Shown here piece after piece: positions 22,893 through 34,133 of a DNA stretch of 64,000 bases. Where the stretch lies: the NCBI RefSeq assembly GCF_021462225.1, contig NC_061794.1, forward strand, positions 39,804,914 to 39,868,913. Reading direction: 5' to 3'. Numbering within the stretch: the first letter of the stretch is position 1; the number at the start of each line of letters is the position of its first letter. Made by a program: the position numbers and the translations under genes. Under the pieces are notes generated by a model, which was given only the letters and a program-made list of their open reading frames with translations, did no database searches and was not told the origin of the DNA. This DNA is from Girardinichthys multiradiatus. Taxonomy: Eukaryota > Chordata > Actinopteri > Cyprinodontiformes > Goodeidae.

Positions 22893-25800
22893 TCAAAACT
22901 TTGGCCATGGCCAGAGAAGAGGAGTGTTTTTAATATAGTCCTGGAAGGCTGGCTCAGATCCCCATTTCTTCAAAGCCTGCCTCTCCAGAATGGGGATACC
23001 ACTGACGTAACGCAGTAAAAACCACACGAACAGCGGAGACACCACACTCAGGTACTGAGGCCCCTGCATGACAGACGTGGCCGAGACCCACAGACCCGAC
23101 CACTGCAGGATCTCTCCAAAGTAGTTAGGATGTCTGCTGTAAGCCCACAGTCCACTTTGAATGAATTTCCCCTGCAGATGTAAACCAGAAAGTCTGTTTT
23201 TCACACCAAACAAGGCATTAAGGGTCTGCTTAGAATAACAAGCCTGATTACTTACAGCATTATCTGGGTCGCGCTTGAAAAGCCACTTTTGCTGATCCGC
23301 AATAGCCTCAGTAGCGAAGCCAATACCCCAAACGGTCCAGCCAATGTAGTCCCTTGGCCCCAGAGGCACATTATGCCTCTCTGTGTTCAGCATAAGGGTG
23401 GGCAGGAGGGTCATAAATATCCACGCAGCTTGGAGGAATGGAAACAGATGAATCAGTTTCATTCAGCCTTGCTTTAATCCTTCTATGAAAAAAATGCATT
23501 TAAGGCAGTGTAAATATCAGCCCCTTTCTTGAATAAATGCATACAAAGAGCTACAAAGCAGACAGTGATTTATACTGGGAATCTCACCATGCTGTTGTGG
23601 GCTGATCTGATGCAGAAAGGGAGGAGTTAAAGAGCCTTTTTCATATTTTGTCACATTAAAACCATAAATTTTGATGTATTTTATTGGGATTTTCTGTGAT
23701 ATGTCAATGCAAAGTAGTAGTATAGTTGCAAAGTGATCAGGGTTTTCTGAATTTTTCCTGATAACATCTGAAAGGTGTGGTGTCTATTCACATTTAGAAC
23801 CACATTTTGCTGCATTTATCTACAAATCTTTTGGGGTTTATATATCTACCAGGGTAGCATATCTGGAGACTGAGCTTTTTATTCTTCTTCTTTGTAAATA
23901 AGCTCAAATCTATTCAGATTTGATTCTGAGAGAATTTGTAAACCTCAATTTCAAAGTATTGCCATAAATTCTATGTTGATTTAGGTCTGGACTTTGACCT
24001 GACCATCCTAACACATGTTTAGGGTCATTGTCCTGCTGGAAGGTGAACCTGCCCTTGTCTCAAGTCTTTTGCAGCCTCTAACAGGTTATCTTACGTGATT
24101 TCCTATCAACTCTCAACTCCTTCCCTGTCCTTTCTTAACAGAAACATTTCCACAGCATGGTGCTGCCACCACCATGTTTTACAGCAGGGATGGTGTGTTC
24201 AGGGTGATGTGCAGTGTTAGTTTTCTGCCATACATAACATTTTGGCTTACATGCAAAACAGAAAGCTCCACATGGCTTAAGGTAAACTTGGAATTTGCCA
24301 CCAGTCATGCAGCCTACCAGATTTGTGGGCTGCATGACTAATAGTTGTCCTGTCGACTGATTCTCCCACCTGAGCTCTGGAACTCTGGAGCTCCTCTAGA
24401 GTTACCATTGGCCTCTAGGCTGCCTCTTGAATTATTGCTCTCCTTTCTGGACTTTCAGTTAATGAGGAAAGCCATGTCTTGGTAGGTTTGCAGATTTTTT
24501 TTCTATTTGGGGAAATTGTGTTATAACCTAACACTGCTTTGAACTTCTCAACTTTCTCTCTGACCTGTCTGTTGTGTTCCTTGGTCTTCATAATGCTGTT
24601 TGCTCACTAATATTCTCTAGCAAACCTCTGAGGCCTTCACAGAACAGATGGATTCATAAGGAGCTCAAATTACACACAGGTGGACTCTTTTTGCTAATTA
24701 GGTGACCTCTGAAATTTATTGATTGCACAGTATTTTATGTGAAGGTATTAGAGTAAGGAGGGCTAAATGCAAATGCACGTTTTCGCATCATAATATCCAA
24801 GTACCTTGAACACTCCAGTATACAAAGAAAGTCCCTGGGCTGTCTCTGACATTGTTGAACCTGTGATCATGACCGTCCTTCAAGATTCTTAGGAAAAGGA
24901 ATGTCCCTAGCCTGCAGTGAGAAAAAAAGTGGTTAACATTCATTTCCATTAACTAAGGCGTTATTCATTAACTCAAATGACATGACTTTAAAGTGTAACG
25001 TTCATTATTTCCCGTTCTGACCTCTCCAAGAACCATCCATGCTTCAACTTAACACAAAACCCCCTCTTCGGTTTGCAACATTTGGGATCTTTGCTGCCTT
25101 ACATACCTGAGTCCCCATGCTGTCACCAACCCAGTCTGCACCTTCTGTCGGGTATGACTTGCTCCTCCCCAGATACGACTCAAGTGTGCCAATAGAATAA
25201 ATGTGCCAGAGCCTTCAAAAAGACAGACAGCTGAATTACAGAGGTTGGGGTGAAGATGAAGGTGTGTTGCTCTACTTGTTGCAAGGCAAGGCGTGTCCAA
25301 TAAATCTTTTACCCAGAGTGCTGTAGACAATTGGTTCCAAAGTTCAAAGCAGAGTGGAGAACGAGAAGAGAACGAGTAAAGAAGCGTCAAGTTGTTTCGT
25401 TCTTTTACACCCATCTATAGGTAAGCTATGTCTTTTGGAAATCTTGAAATATAAAAATTTACTGTTTTACAAACCACCTAATTCTGATTGTCTAAATTAC
25501 TTTGAAAATCTGTAACTTCCTGATTGGACTTTACTCAGATATTTCCATGTGAGGTGTTGTAGATATCTATTTTATCATTTAACTCACAGTAAGTCTTTAA
25601 GACACTGCTGATTTTCGTTGTTTTTGCATTTAAATGTCTAATCATTTTTCTCAATTCACTAATAAATTATTAGGTGCATAATGTTGGATTTGTGCAAAAC
25701 CAATATATTAACTTTGGTATCAAATAATAGAAGGAAGATATTATTAGCTGGAAAAATAAAATAATCTGGAGCAATTTAAGAAAAGCCATACTATTACCTA

Positions 25801-26883
25801 TTCTCTCCTGTTTATCTTGTTAAAGCATCTTGGAAAGGACTAAACTGCTGGAAAATATCATATCAATACACAGCATGCTTTTTTCTGAGGTATTAGAAAT
25901 GCCAAGAAACATCTACTGCAATGCTTAACATTCCTCAAAGCCTTCCCTCTTCTCTTTTTGATCATGCAAGACGTCCTGCTCATATGTGTTGTCAGACCAA
26001 ATTTACTGGGGCAATGAGACTGCTTTATGAGGTTGCTTATAATTCAAGAATGCACCATAATAGTTAATGCTATTAAAGAAATGTTGCATATATATGTCCA
26101 AACTTGAAAGTTGTGAATTTGTCAGAATGTCTATTTCAACTGTAAATTGAAACATGGTTAAACAAAAAGATCAATCACAAATTGAATAGGAAAGAAGGTG
26201 CATATATCCAGTTAAACCTCAAATTATTAATAATCCTGCCAGATTTAAAATAAGTTCCATTGTTCGAGGTTTGATGGCCTCCTTGCCACCGCCCTAATGT
26301 TTAGCTCCCTCCACAGATTTGCTTTCAGATTCGTGTCAGGATTCTGGTTGCGCCTAACGTGTTGGTGACTATAAAAAACTTTATATCTAAATATGCGTCA
26401 TGTCAAGCAACGCCCCTGGTTCCATGATTGCTTTGTGCGCCCCTGCTGTTGGAGGCGCTGATTGGCTCTGCTCGAAGGAGCTTTGCCTTGAGACTTGTTT
26501 CACAACAAACCCACATTAGATAATGCTAGAAAACAGCTTTCATAATCATTACATTTCATTATCTATATGCATAAAGCACGTTTTTCAAAAATAAATCACA
26601 TAATCAACAATGAGTGGTTTTCCAGTTTGACTTCATGTGGTTTAGTCGTGCAACATACAAATCTAAAATGAAAACAGACGCTACATGGCTGAAGATTGTT
26701 GCTCAAAGAGATCTGTTCTGCATTACCTGCCAAATCATAAAACTTCTCGGTTCTGAAAGCTGCAGCCAGAGCCCAGCCGGCCCACTGGATCCCCAGGTCG
26801 GTGAGGGCGCATTTGGCGAGAGTGCTTCCCATGATCATGTCCTGGAGCTCGGCGAGCAGCTCTGTGATCTGAGCGCCTGTCAT
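22893..26883 (-). CDS. DUF1295 / steroid 5-alpha-reductase-like membrane protein, 5 exons
   Basis: A multi-pass membrane protein of the DUF1295 family, related in fold to steroid reductases and isoprenylcysteine methyltransferases; substrate unknown. Exons in transcript order: 26883-26727, 25212-25107, 24911-24805, 23428-23256, 23171-22893, all with GT-AG borders and matching phases, giving 273 aa. Family marks are [16 protein letters not shown] then HTRQ (exon 2), the [12 protein letters not shown] block (exon 3) and the diagnostic [18 protein letters not shown] (exon 5), which corresponds to the cofactor-binding RHPxYxGE motif of the superfamily. The C-terminus is WPWPKF. The start chosen is the ATG at 26881-26883; the frame continues a few codons upstream without another ATG in view. 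The last intron (23172-23255) is 84 bases, in frame and stop-free, so the two last exons look like a single longer open frame. I do not recognise a standard gene symbol. Confidence 0.9.
23630..24785. mobile_element. Tc1-like copy in DUF1295 gene intron
   Basis: The left end (catattttgtcacattaaaacc) matches the end consensus of the other copies. Inside, about 24025-24200 (cattgtcctgctgga, gcatggtgctgccacc) is reverse-strand Tc1-like transposase text with many stops. The right side contains the ttggtcttcataatg segment at about 24581. It ends just short of the exon at 24805-24911. Confidence 0.6.
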
Positions 26884-26951
26884 AAAACCAAACAAATACG
26901 GCGGTTTGGGTAAAGTTCACCACTGCGATGCTACAGGAAGCCGATTCAGCA

Positions 26952-26973
26952 GGGAATGCTGGGTAGTGTAGTT
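26952..26973 (-). promoter_or_regulatory. ZNF143/Staf-like promoter site
   Basis: On the minus strand the site reads ACTACACTACCCAGCATT with flanking bases, very close to the ACTACAATTCCCAGmATGC motif bound by ZNF143 (Staf). It lies about 70-90 bases upstream of the start codon of the DUF1295 gene and on its strand, the expected place for such a site in a housekeeping promoter. Confidence 0.6.
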
Positions 26974-28712
26974 AAAAGAAGTTTAGCGCAAATGCTCAGA
27001 AGTTAAAAATACTCATGACTGGTAGGTTAAGTCACCACTGGCAATCAGGTTAAATAGTAATTGTTTTAATCAACAACTGATGTTTGAATTATTGATAACA
27101 CACTGGGTTCCTCCGCAGGTCATTAGTATGGAATTTGATTTAGGTATAGAAAATTTAACTTTAAAATAATTGAAATAAAGAAAATAAAGTGTGCAAAACA
27201 TTCACATTTATAGACTGTATTCTTGCTATTGCGTACATGATGAATATCTAAAATGATAAAAAAAAAGTTGCTTCAACCAGTGTGTTTGAATTGCTGGTGA
27301 TTAAAGAAAAGATGCACATGATGTGTCCATCTTTGATAATGGTGATGTCCATCATCATCTAATTTATCCATCCTTCCTTTCATCCATCAATCCAACTATT
27401 CATTCGTTTACCCATTAGTCCCCCCATCCAGTCCCTGACGACTGTGGGAATATCAGAAGTGTGCATTTAACCTTTATATGCACAGACAAACAATGCCTCA
27501 AACATTAACTTAAAAATCTGGGAATTTGATTCTGGAAAAGCATTTTTTGTCTTAGAAAATATGTAGGAAATACTGAACAGAATGAACACATTTCACAGAA
27601 GCTCTGATATCTACAAACATGTGTTTTTGAAAATAATACATACATTTAGACAACTCTCTTAGGGTATGCTGCCAGTTTTGTTTTTAGTGACACTATTAAA
27701 ACTCCGCTTAATTTTGAAATTATGAATGGAGAGGGACCTTTATGTTGTGAGTTTTAATATCTAGATAGTGTAGAGACAGTCTGAGGTGAACCTCATGTTA
27801 TTGGAGCAAACTCACTGATGCTGCTTTCATTTATTAACATTTAATCCCTAATTTTTACCATTCATGGCCTCATTTAAAAAAAAGGTACAATAATATATAA
27901 TTGTAAACAATATTAAAGGATATCCAACAGTATTAGAAACATTAGTTTATAAAAAGAGGTTCTCTTTGTCTGAAGTATCTGATCTTTATCTCATGTTTTG
28001 TTAATTAAAAAAGGCATAAAATGTTCTATCATGTTTGGTTTGATTTTTTTCTATTTTCTTAGTCCATGATTTTTTAAATAAGTCAGTGCATGTTTGTGGT
28101 CCTATTTACTATAAAGTTAAAATTAAAGCAAAAAACATAGTTAATTAAAGACAAAAGCTGTGTTGTACCTAACATATTTAAGACGATTTGAAAAGTTCCC
28201 ATCTGCATCAACCATCTGTGCTAGAAGGCCAAATTTGAAACTAATTCTAGAGTTATGGTCGTGGGTAACACAAAATTAATTCAAAGCCTGCAAATGGCAC
28301 TTGAGCCCTACTTTGGAGACCCCCATTGAACACCCTCCTCAATCCATTATCTCATCTGAACAAAACACCTCATATCCACTGTTAACTATAGTGGAGGATC
28401 CATGATACTGTGGGGCAGTTGTGACCAAAACACTGTTTTAGATAAACTCCCTGCAACGTTTGTAATGTGTGATGACAAGATAACTATGGGTCCTCAATCT
28501 GTCTTTTTTGCCACAGTTTCATTATTATATAAGTTGTATATTTTGTTGCATCAGTTTTCTGAATAATTAAGATTATGACACATCTGTCTTGCCTTAAAAT
28601 CATGTTTTACCGTCTTTCCCATTTTAAACAGTGACTAAGAGAAATGGGCTTCTGTGTCACATCCTATTTATAAAATGTATGTCATAAGGTTTTTTTTTCT
28701 GTTTCTTCTCAG
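26974..28712. other. Intergenic sequence between DUF1295 gene and bin2
   Basis: No gene is seen. The segment 28180-28480 contains decayed Tc1-like transposase text (gtggaggatccatgatactg). The first visible bin2 exon begins at 28713 after an acceptor, so an upstream non-coding bin2 exon probably lies somewhere in this interval but cannot be placed. Confidence 0.4.
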
Positions 28713-28736
28713 GATTAAACTCTGGCAAGCTCAAAC

Positions 28737-30400
28737 ATGGCAGACAGCACAAGTCCAAAAGGCAACTCTGGTGTTTTTGCTAAAAAAGTGCAAAGACAGC
28801 TGAGTAGAGGGAAAGAAAAGGTGCACACTCCACAAGATCTTGTTCCTTAAATACTAAAACAAAGGAGGAAGCGTGAGACTTAGATTTCACTTTACTTTAA
28901 TGCAGGTGATGCAAAGGCTGGGAAAGTCGCTGGAGACCAGAGACGATCACTTTGAACACTCCCTCCAGATGTTTAATGACCAGCAGGTAACAAATGCCCA
29001 CATAAATTGTATTAATACGCTTTGAATGTGTTTATTTTAAGACTTCTAGAGGCTTAATCATATCTTATTAATTATAGAGGACTTGTTCTAAACATGTTGC
29101 GGACCAAACATGCAAAAGTATTCATCTCTCATACATTTTGTCACTTAACACAAAACAAACTTTAATGTTTTATTGAGATTTTATCTGATAAACAAACACA
29201 AAATAGCTCAAGCTTGTGACATAGACGAAATGAAATATGTTTTTTTTACAAATAAAAACTTGAAATGTTTTGTGTGTAATTGTATTCAGCTCCCTTTACT
29301 CTGATATGCCTAATTAAAATTAAGGTCAAAGGTCACTGGATAACATACAGCCAGAGCTATAATGAAATCATATTCACATGTTAGTTAAAGTCCTGACCTA
29401 AATCCAATTGAGAATCTATAGAAAGACTTGAATATTGGTTATCACGGACTCTGTCCATGCTTTCTGGCTGAGCTTGAACTATTTTGTAAACAAGAATAAG
29501 GAGCAAATTAGATATGCAAAACTGTTAGAGACAAACCCCAAAAGACAGCTATAACTGTGGCAAAAAGTGGTTCTACAAAGTAATGAGCATGGCTGAATAT
29601 AAATGCACATCACATTTTCAGATATAAAAGGTAAAAAAAGAACAACAAACAACTAAACATCATTTTCATAATTCACAGTTATGAGCTTTCTATGCTGTGT
29701 GTCACATATGCATTCAAATATTTGGCTGTAACATAAAAATTTAGAAAAATTCAAGGGCTGTGAATATATCTGCAAGGCAATGGATTGGAAGTTATAAATA
29801 AACACAATTTATTGCAAACCCTTTCTCTGTTTACAGACAGATGGGAACCGGATATACAAGGACTTAAGGAATTACATTAATGCAATAAGAGGTATGACAT
29901 GTTTTTGCTATTAGATGCTGCAGGGATGTAGATTTGTGCAACCTGCACTTCTCAAATAAGTTGTTCTTCTTTTTGCAGACATGAGGGAAGCTTCAAGACG
30001 GCTCTCTCAGTCACTGTTTGATGTTTATGAAAGTGAATGGGCAGGGGAGGAAGATTTGGGAGCCATTGTAGAGGTGACAGGAAAGAAACAGCAACATGTG
30101 TAGGACAGAGCATTTGATTTTAACAAACAGGCTAAAGAAGGAGGAAAATCAATTCATTGCCATGGGGATGAAACCCTTACTTCTCTGTCTATTTATGAAT
30201 AATTAATGAAATGTTTACGTCTGGCCTTTTAATGAAGGGGGAGGACCTCCTGTGGAACGACCATGAGGTGAAGCTGTTAGACCAGGCCGTGCGCACCATG
30301 GAGTCCTATGTGAGCCAGTTCCCAGATGTTCGGGTAAGGCAATGAGGAAGCAATAATGCAGGCAAACACAACTGAATATGTGAACAAAAGGAAGCCTAAG

Positions 30401-30447
<47 letters not shown>

Positions 30448-33400
30448 ACACACACACACACACACGTTGTTCAAACGAACATGTGTACTCAGAGGATTCT
30501 ATGAATCTACTTTTAATCTTTAGGAGAAAATTGCCAAAAGAGGAAGAAAACTGGTGGACTATGACTCGTCTCTTCATCACCTGGAGGCTCTGGAGATGGC
30601 CAAGAAAAGAGACGACATCAAGATAAACAAGGTCTTCAAAAGAAGATTCAAACCTCTATAAGATTGGTTTCTTGTGCCTTTATTTGTTTAAATATGCCTC
30701 ATTAATGTAATGTTTTTCATAATGCAGGCAAAGGAAGAGATGAAAGATGCCAAAACTGTCTATGATGGGATCAACAATGAGCTGAAAGAGGAGCTGCCTG
30801 TTCTCTATGACAGGTCTGCCAGTTGTCTTTGTAATATTAGATTATTTTTCCATCTATACTTTTTGCTATATTAATTGTATATGTGTGTTTTATCCCTCTA
30901 GCCGCATTGGATGTTATGTGGCAGTCTTCTCAGCTGTGTCTAATTTACGGGACATCTTCTATAAGGAAATGAGCAAGGTATGCCTCACTTTGAAGTGAAA
31001 CACAACTATATTGCAGCAAGACTTTTTTTTTACGATCTGTGTCCTCTTTTAGCTCAATCTTGATCTGCAGAGTGTGATAAAAGAGCTGCAGGCTCAGTAT
31101 CCTGACAAAGTGTTTTCTGTGAGGGGGCTGCAGAGGTACGTTTCCCCCTTTAGGCTTTAAATCTTGTTGATTTAAAAAAAAACAGAAGCTTGTCACATCT
31201 ATTTATCACAGCTGGAGGTTTATTGAACCGTAATGGGTCAGAACACACTAAATCTATTCTCCTTTTCTTGGCTCTTTCCTTATGAAGTGATTAAAGCATG
31301 ATTTTCATCTTATTTTATACAGTGCCTTGCAAAAGTATTAATACCCCATGAATTTTTGTATTAGGATTTTATGTGACAGACCAACACAAAGTAATGCATA
31401 CTTTTGAAGGAGAAGAACAAGACATGGTTTTTAAAATGTTTCACTGATAAAAATCTAAAAGATGTATCATTATTTATATTCAGCCTTTAATCCGAAACTC
31501 TGAAATGAACTGCTGTGCATCCAACTGACTTCTAAAATAAATTCCACCTGTGTGTAATATTACCTCGCTGTAAATAGAAGCTGTTCTCTAGAGGCATCAG
31601 AGGTTTGTTAGAGAACATTAGAGAACAGACAGCACTATGAAGACCAAGGAACACAAGCAGATGCTTGAAGTAGAGTTTGGTCATAAAACAAGTTATAAAA
31701 CAATATGGCAAGCTTCTCACAGAGCTCTGTTTAATCCATCATCTGAAAATGGAAAGAGTACGGTACAACTGCAAAACTACCTAGACACGGCTATCCAGCT
31801 TACCTTACAGGGAGGGCAAGTACGGCATTTATCAGAGAAGCAGCCAAGACGTCCATGGTAGGTCTGGAGGAGCTGTGGAGATCCACAGCTCAGGTGGAAG
31901 AATCTGTTGGACAACTATGGACTAGACCGGACAACTATTGCACTCCACAAATCTGGCCTTTATGGAAAAGTGCTAAATAAAAGCCACTGTTGAAAGAAAT
32001 CCATAAGAGATTGCCTTTAAAGTTAGGTATGTAGGGAACACAGCAAGCTTGCTGAAACAAAAACTGAACTTTTTGGCCCACAAACAAATTGTTTGCTATG
32101 TTTTGTGGAAAGCTTCTATTGCATATTTGTAAGAGTTTATGGGAAGATGGATGGAGCTAAATACACAGCAGTCCTGGAAGAAAACCTGTTAGAGCCTCCA
32201 AAAGACTTGAGTCTGAGATGGAGGTTTACCTTTCACCAGGACCATAACCCTAAACACACAGCCAGAGGTACTATGGAGTGGTTTGGATTAAACCACATTC
32301 ATTAGTTATAATGGCCCAGTCAAAGTCTAGCCCTAAATCCATTTGAGAATCTGTGGCAAGACTTGAAAATTGACATTTAGATCTGACTGAGCTTATGCTA
32401 TTTTGTAAAGAAGAATAAGCAAACATTTTGGTGTGTAAAACTGGCTGCACACACCCTGGAAGACTTGCAGCTATAATTGCAGTGAAAGGTGGTTTAACAA
32501 TGCGTTGACCCAGAGGGGATGAAGACAAGTGCACACCCTACTTTTCAGATTTTTATTTGAAAAAATGTTGAAAACCATGCATCGTTTTCCTTTCCCCACA
32601 CAGTTATGTGCTACTTTGTGTTGATCGGTCTCATATAATCCCAATAACTGTAAGGTGATATATTGTTGGATATAATTTGAAAAGGTTTGTTGGCTATGAA
32701 TATGTTTGCAAAGCTACAAATTAGTTTTATCTCTTTGTGTAAAGAGATCACATTCCTGTAAATTATTTCAGGTATGGTTCCCTGAAGAGAAGGAGTCTGA
32801 TCTCCCCTAAGGCCTGGAAAGCCAGTTTTTCTGAATTTCACAGGATCTACAATCCCAGGATGAGCCAGCGAAACAGTTTCAGGTCTCCAGACAAGCCCCC
32901 CCACAGTTCTCTGTCCAGAGGGAGCAGCACGCTTGGCTTCTCCTCACGGTCATCCACCCTGGAGAGAACCCTGACCGAACCCAGAGAGCTGGACACAGCT
33001 TCCTGTCACAGTGAGAACCAAAGCGCTGAGGCACAGGGGACATCTGGAGAAGGGCAGAAGTCAGGAGAAGCCAGCAGTCAAGTTGAAGAGGAGAAAGGCT
33101 CCAAGGAGACAGAAGATAAAAAAGATGATGAAAAAGCTCCGCCTAGTGAGAGCAGCTCTGAACTGAACAACTCCTATGAGTCTGGGAGCTTGGATCTGCA
33201 GCTGTCTGCAGCCCACAGTGGAACGCTTCACATTGAGGAAGATGAAACCCCTGCAACCACTGACTCTAAGGAAGCAAACGAACTAAAGAACGGCGACGTC
33301 GGTGGGTTGAGCTCTGACACCAAGGACCTGAGCATTCCTCAAAAGGTTTGTCTCCTAACAAGCTCACAGCTGAGGCATGGTGGTTCTATTTCTGGCTTGT

Positions 33401-33507
33401 TTTAACACATGTCTTGTCTCATAACTCTTGCTGATTTTTTTTGTCCTGTCTAGGATGGACCAGGGGAAGAAGCAGCACCCCATGACTCAAAAACCACAAC
33501 CGTTTGA
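28737..33507 (+). CDS. bin2: Bridging integrator 2 (N-BAR protein), 11 coding exons
   Basis: BIN2 is an amphiphysin-family membrane-curving protein, in mammals mainly of blood cells, acting in podosomes and phagocytosis. Exons: 28737-28820, 28906-28986, 29837-29891, 29979-30073, 30238-30333, 30524-30631, 30728-30813, 30902-30977, 31053-31135, 32772-33345, 33454-33507; all GT-AG, phases consistent, 463 aa. Residues ~10-245 are the N-BAR domain: amphipathic start ([19 protein letters not shown]), [15 protein letters not shown], then [18 protein letters not shown] and [18 protein letters not shown]. The tail (255-463), mostly one long exon, is Ser/Glu-rich and acidic ([18 protein letters not shown]) with no SH3 domain, as in BIN2 and unlike BIN1 or amphiphysin. 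Human BIN2 is longer (about 565 aa), the difference being in the tail. The ATG is 24 bases after an acceptor at 28712/28713. Confidence 0.95.
29095..29805. mobile_element. Tc1-like copy in bin2 intron
   Basis: The left end (gcaaaagtattcatctctc, cattttgtcacttaacac) and right end (gaatatatctgcaaggcaatg) are inverse matches. The interior near 29385-29430 (gtcctgacctaaatccaattgagaatc) corresponds to the transposase SPDLNPIEN block. No open frame remains. Confidence 0.6.
30405..30465 (+). repeat. (CA)n microsatellite in bin2 intron
   Basis: About 30 CA units with one interruption (ccc), occupying a third of the 190-base intron 30334-30523. It creates a misleading open frame on the minus strand. 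Confidence 0.95.
31319..32716 (+). mobile_element. Tc1-like transposon, near full length but decayed, in bin2 intron
   Basis: The terminal inverted repeat reads gccttgcaaaagtatt on the left and, inverted, aatatgtttgcaaagct on the right; the inner part aacacaaagta also matches inversely. The interior encodes Tc1-type transposase pieces in several frames: [17 protein letters not shown] and [11 protein letters not shown] at about 32145-32265 (second catalytic Asp region), then after a frame change the ENLWQDLK region near 32345. Stops and frameshifts make it inactive. It lies in the intron 31136-32771. Confidence 0.8.
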
Positions 33508-33900
33508 AGTTTGCACATTTAAAAAAAGGTTTGTGTGTTTTTTCATTGAATCATAATGCCAATATACCTTATTTGGTGTTTATTTTCTGTATTTGACGTA
33601 ATTTTTCTCATCCTCCCTGAACAGAAGACTGAAGACATCTGGTCGAGATGCAAAAATAAAAAGAATGAGGACAGCCGTGCAGACGAGTCCAACTGTTCAA
33701 TGACTGATGTTCCCATGCTGTTAGTTTTCTCATTTATCTTTAAACAAAATCAACTTTGCATGACGCTGCAGGAAGAGCTGATTAATTTAATCTATTTAAA
33801 AAAAAAACCAAAAAAAACAAATGTCCTTTAATTATCGGTTTTGGGTCAATATAAATGCACAACAGGTTTAGATAGTTAAAGACTTCTGATTGGCTGCGTC
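33508..33900 (+). other. bin2: bin2 3' UTR region
   Basis: Sequence after the stop codon. An AATAAA is at 33655-33660. A possible extra splice (donor aaaag|gtttgt near 33528, acceptor gaacag near 33624) could lie in the 3' UTR; unproven. Confidence 0.35.
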
Positions 33901-34133
33901 ATGGTGAATGCACACTGATATATTGTGCTCATCTTCCATTAAAGAAACTAAACAGCTTAAACCAAAAAGAGCTGAGTCTTTTATTTCCCCAAGGAGAGTC
34001 AGGGATGAACACCTTACACGATTTATGTGTAAATATTTCAACATGAACCACTCAAAAAAAACAAAATCAAATTTTGGCAACATCAGTGTGTTTGGCCTAC
34101 TAAGGGCTGAAAATGCTTTTAACTTGTACATGT

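Noticed and set aside
22893..23462. A single 189-codon minus-strand open frame starting at 23462
   Set aside because: Its first codons and the 28 codons at 23172-23255 are intron read-through. The family alignment and splice sites show two exons of a five-exon gene.
26884..26895. Upstream start for the DUF1295 protein at 26895
   Set aside because: The codon there is TTG, not ATG. The first ATG in frame is at 26881-26883.
30215..30580. Minus-strand frames rich in Cys and Val over 30215-30580
   Set aside because: They are translations of the CA microsatellite and of a bin2 exon on the opposite strand.
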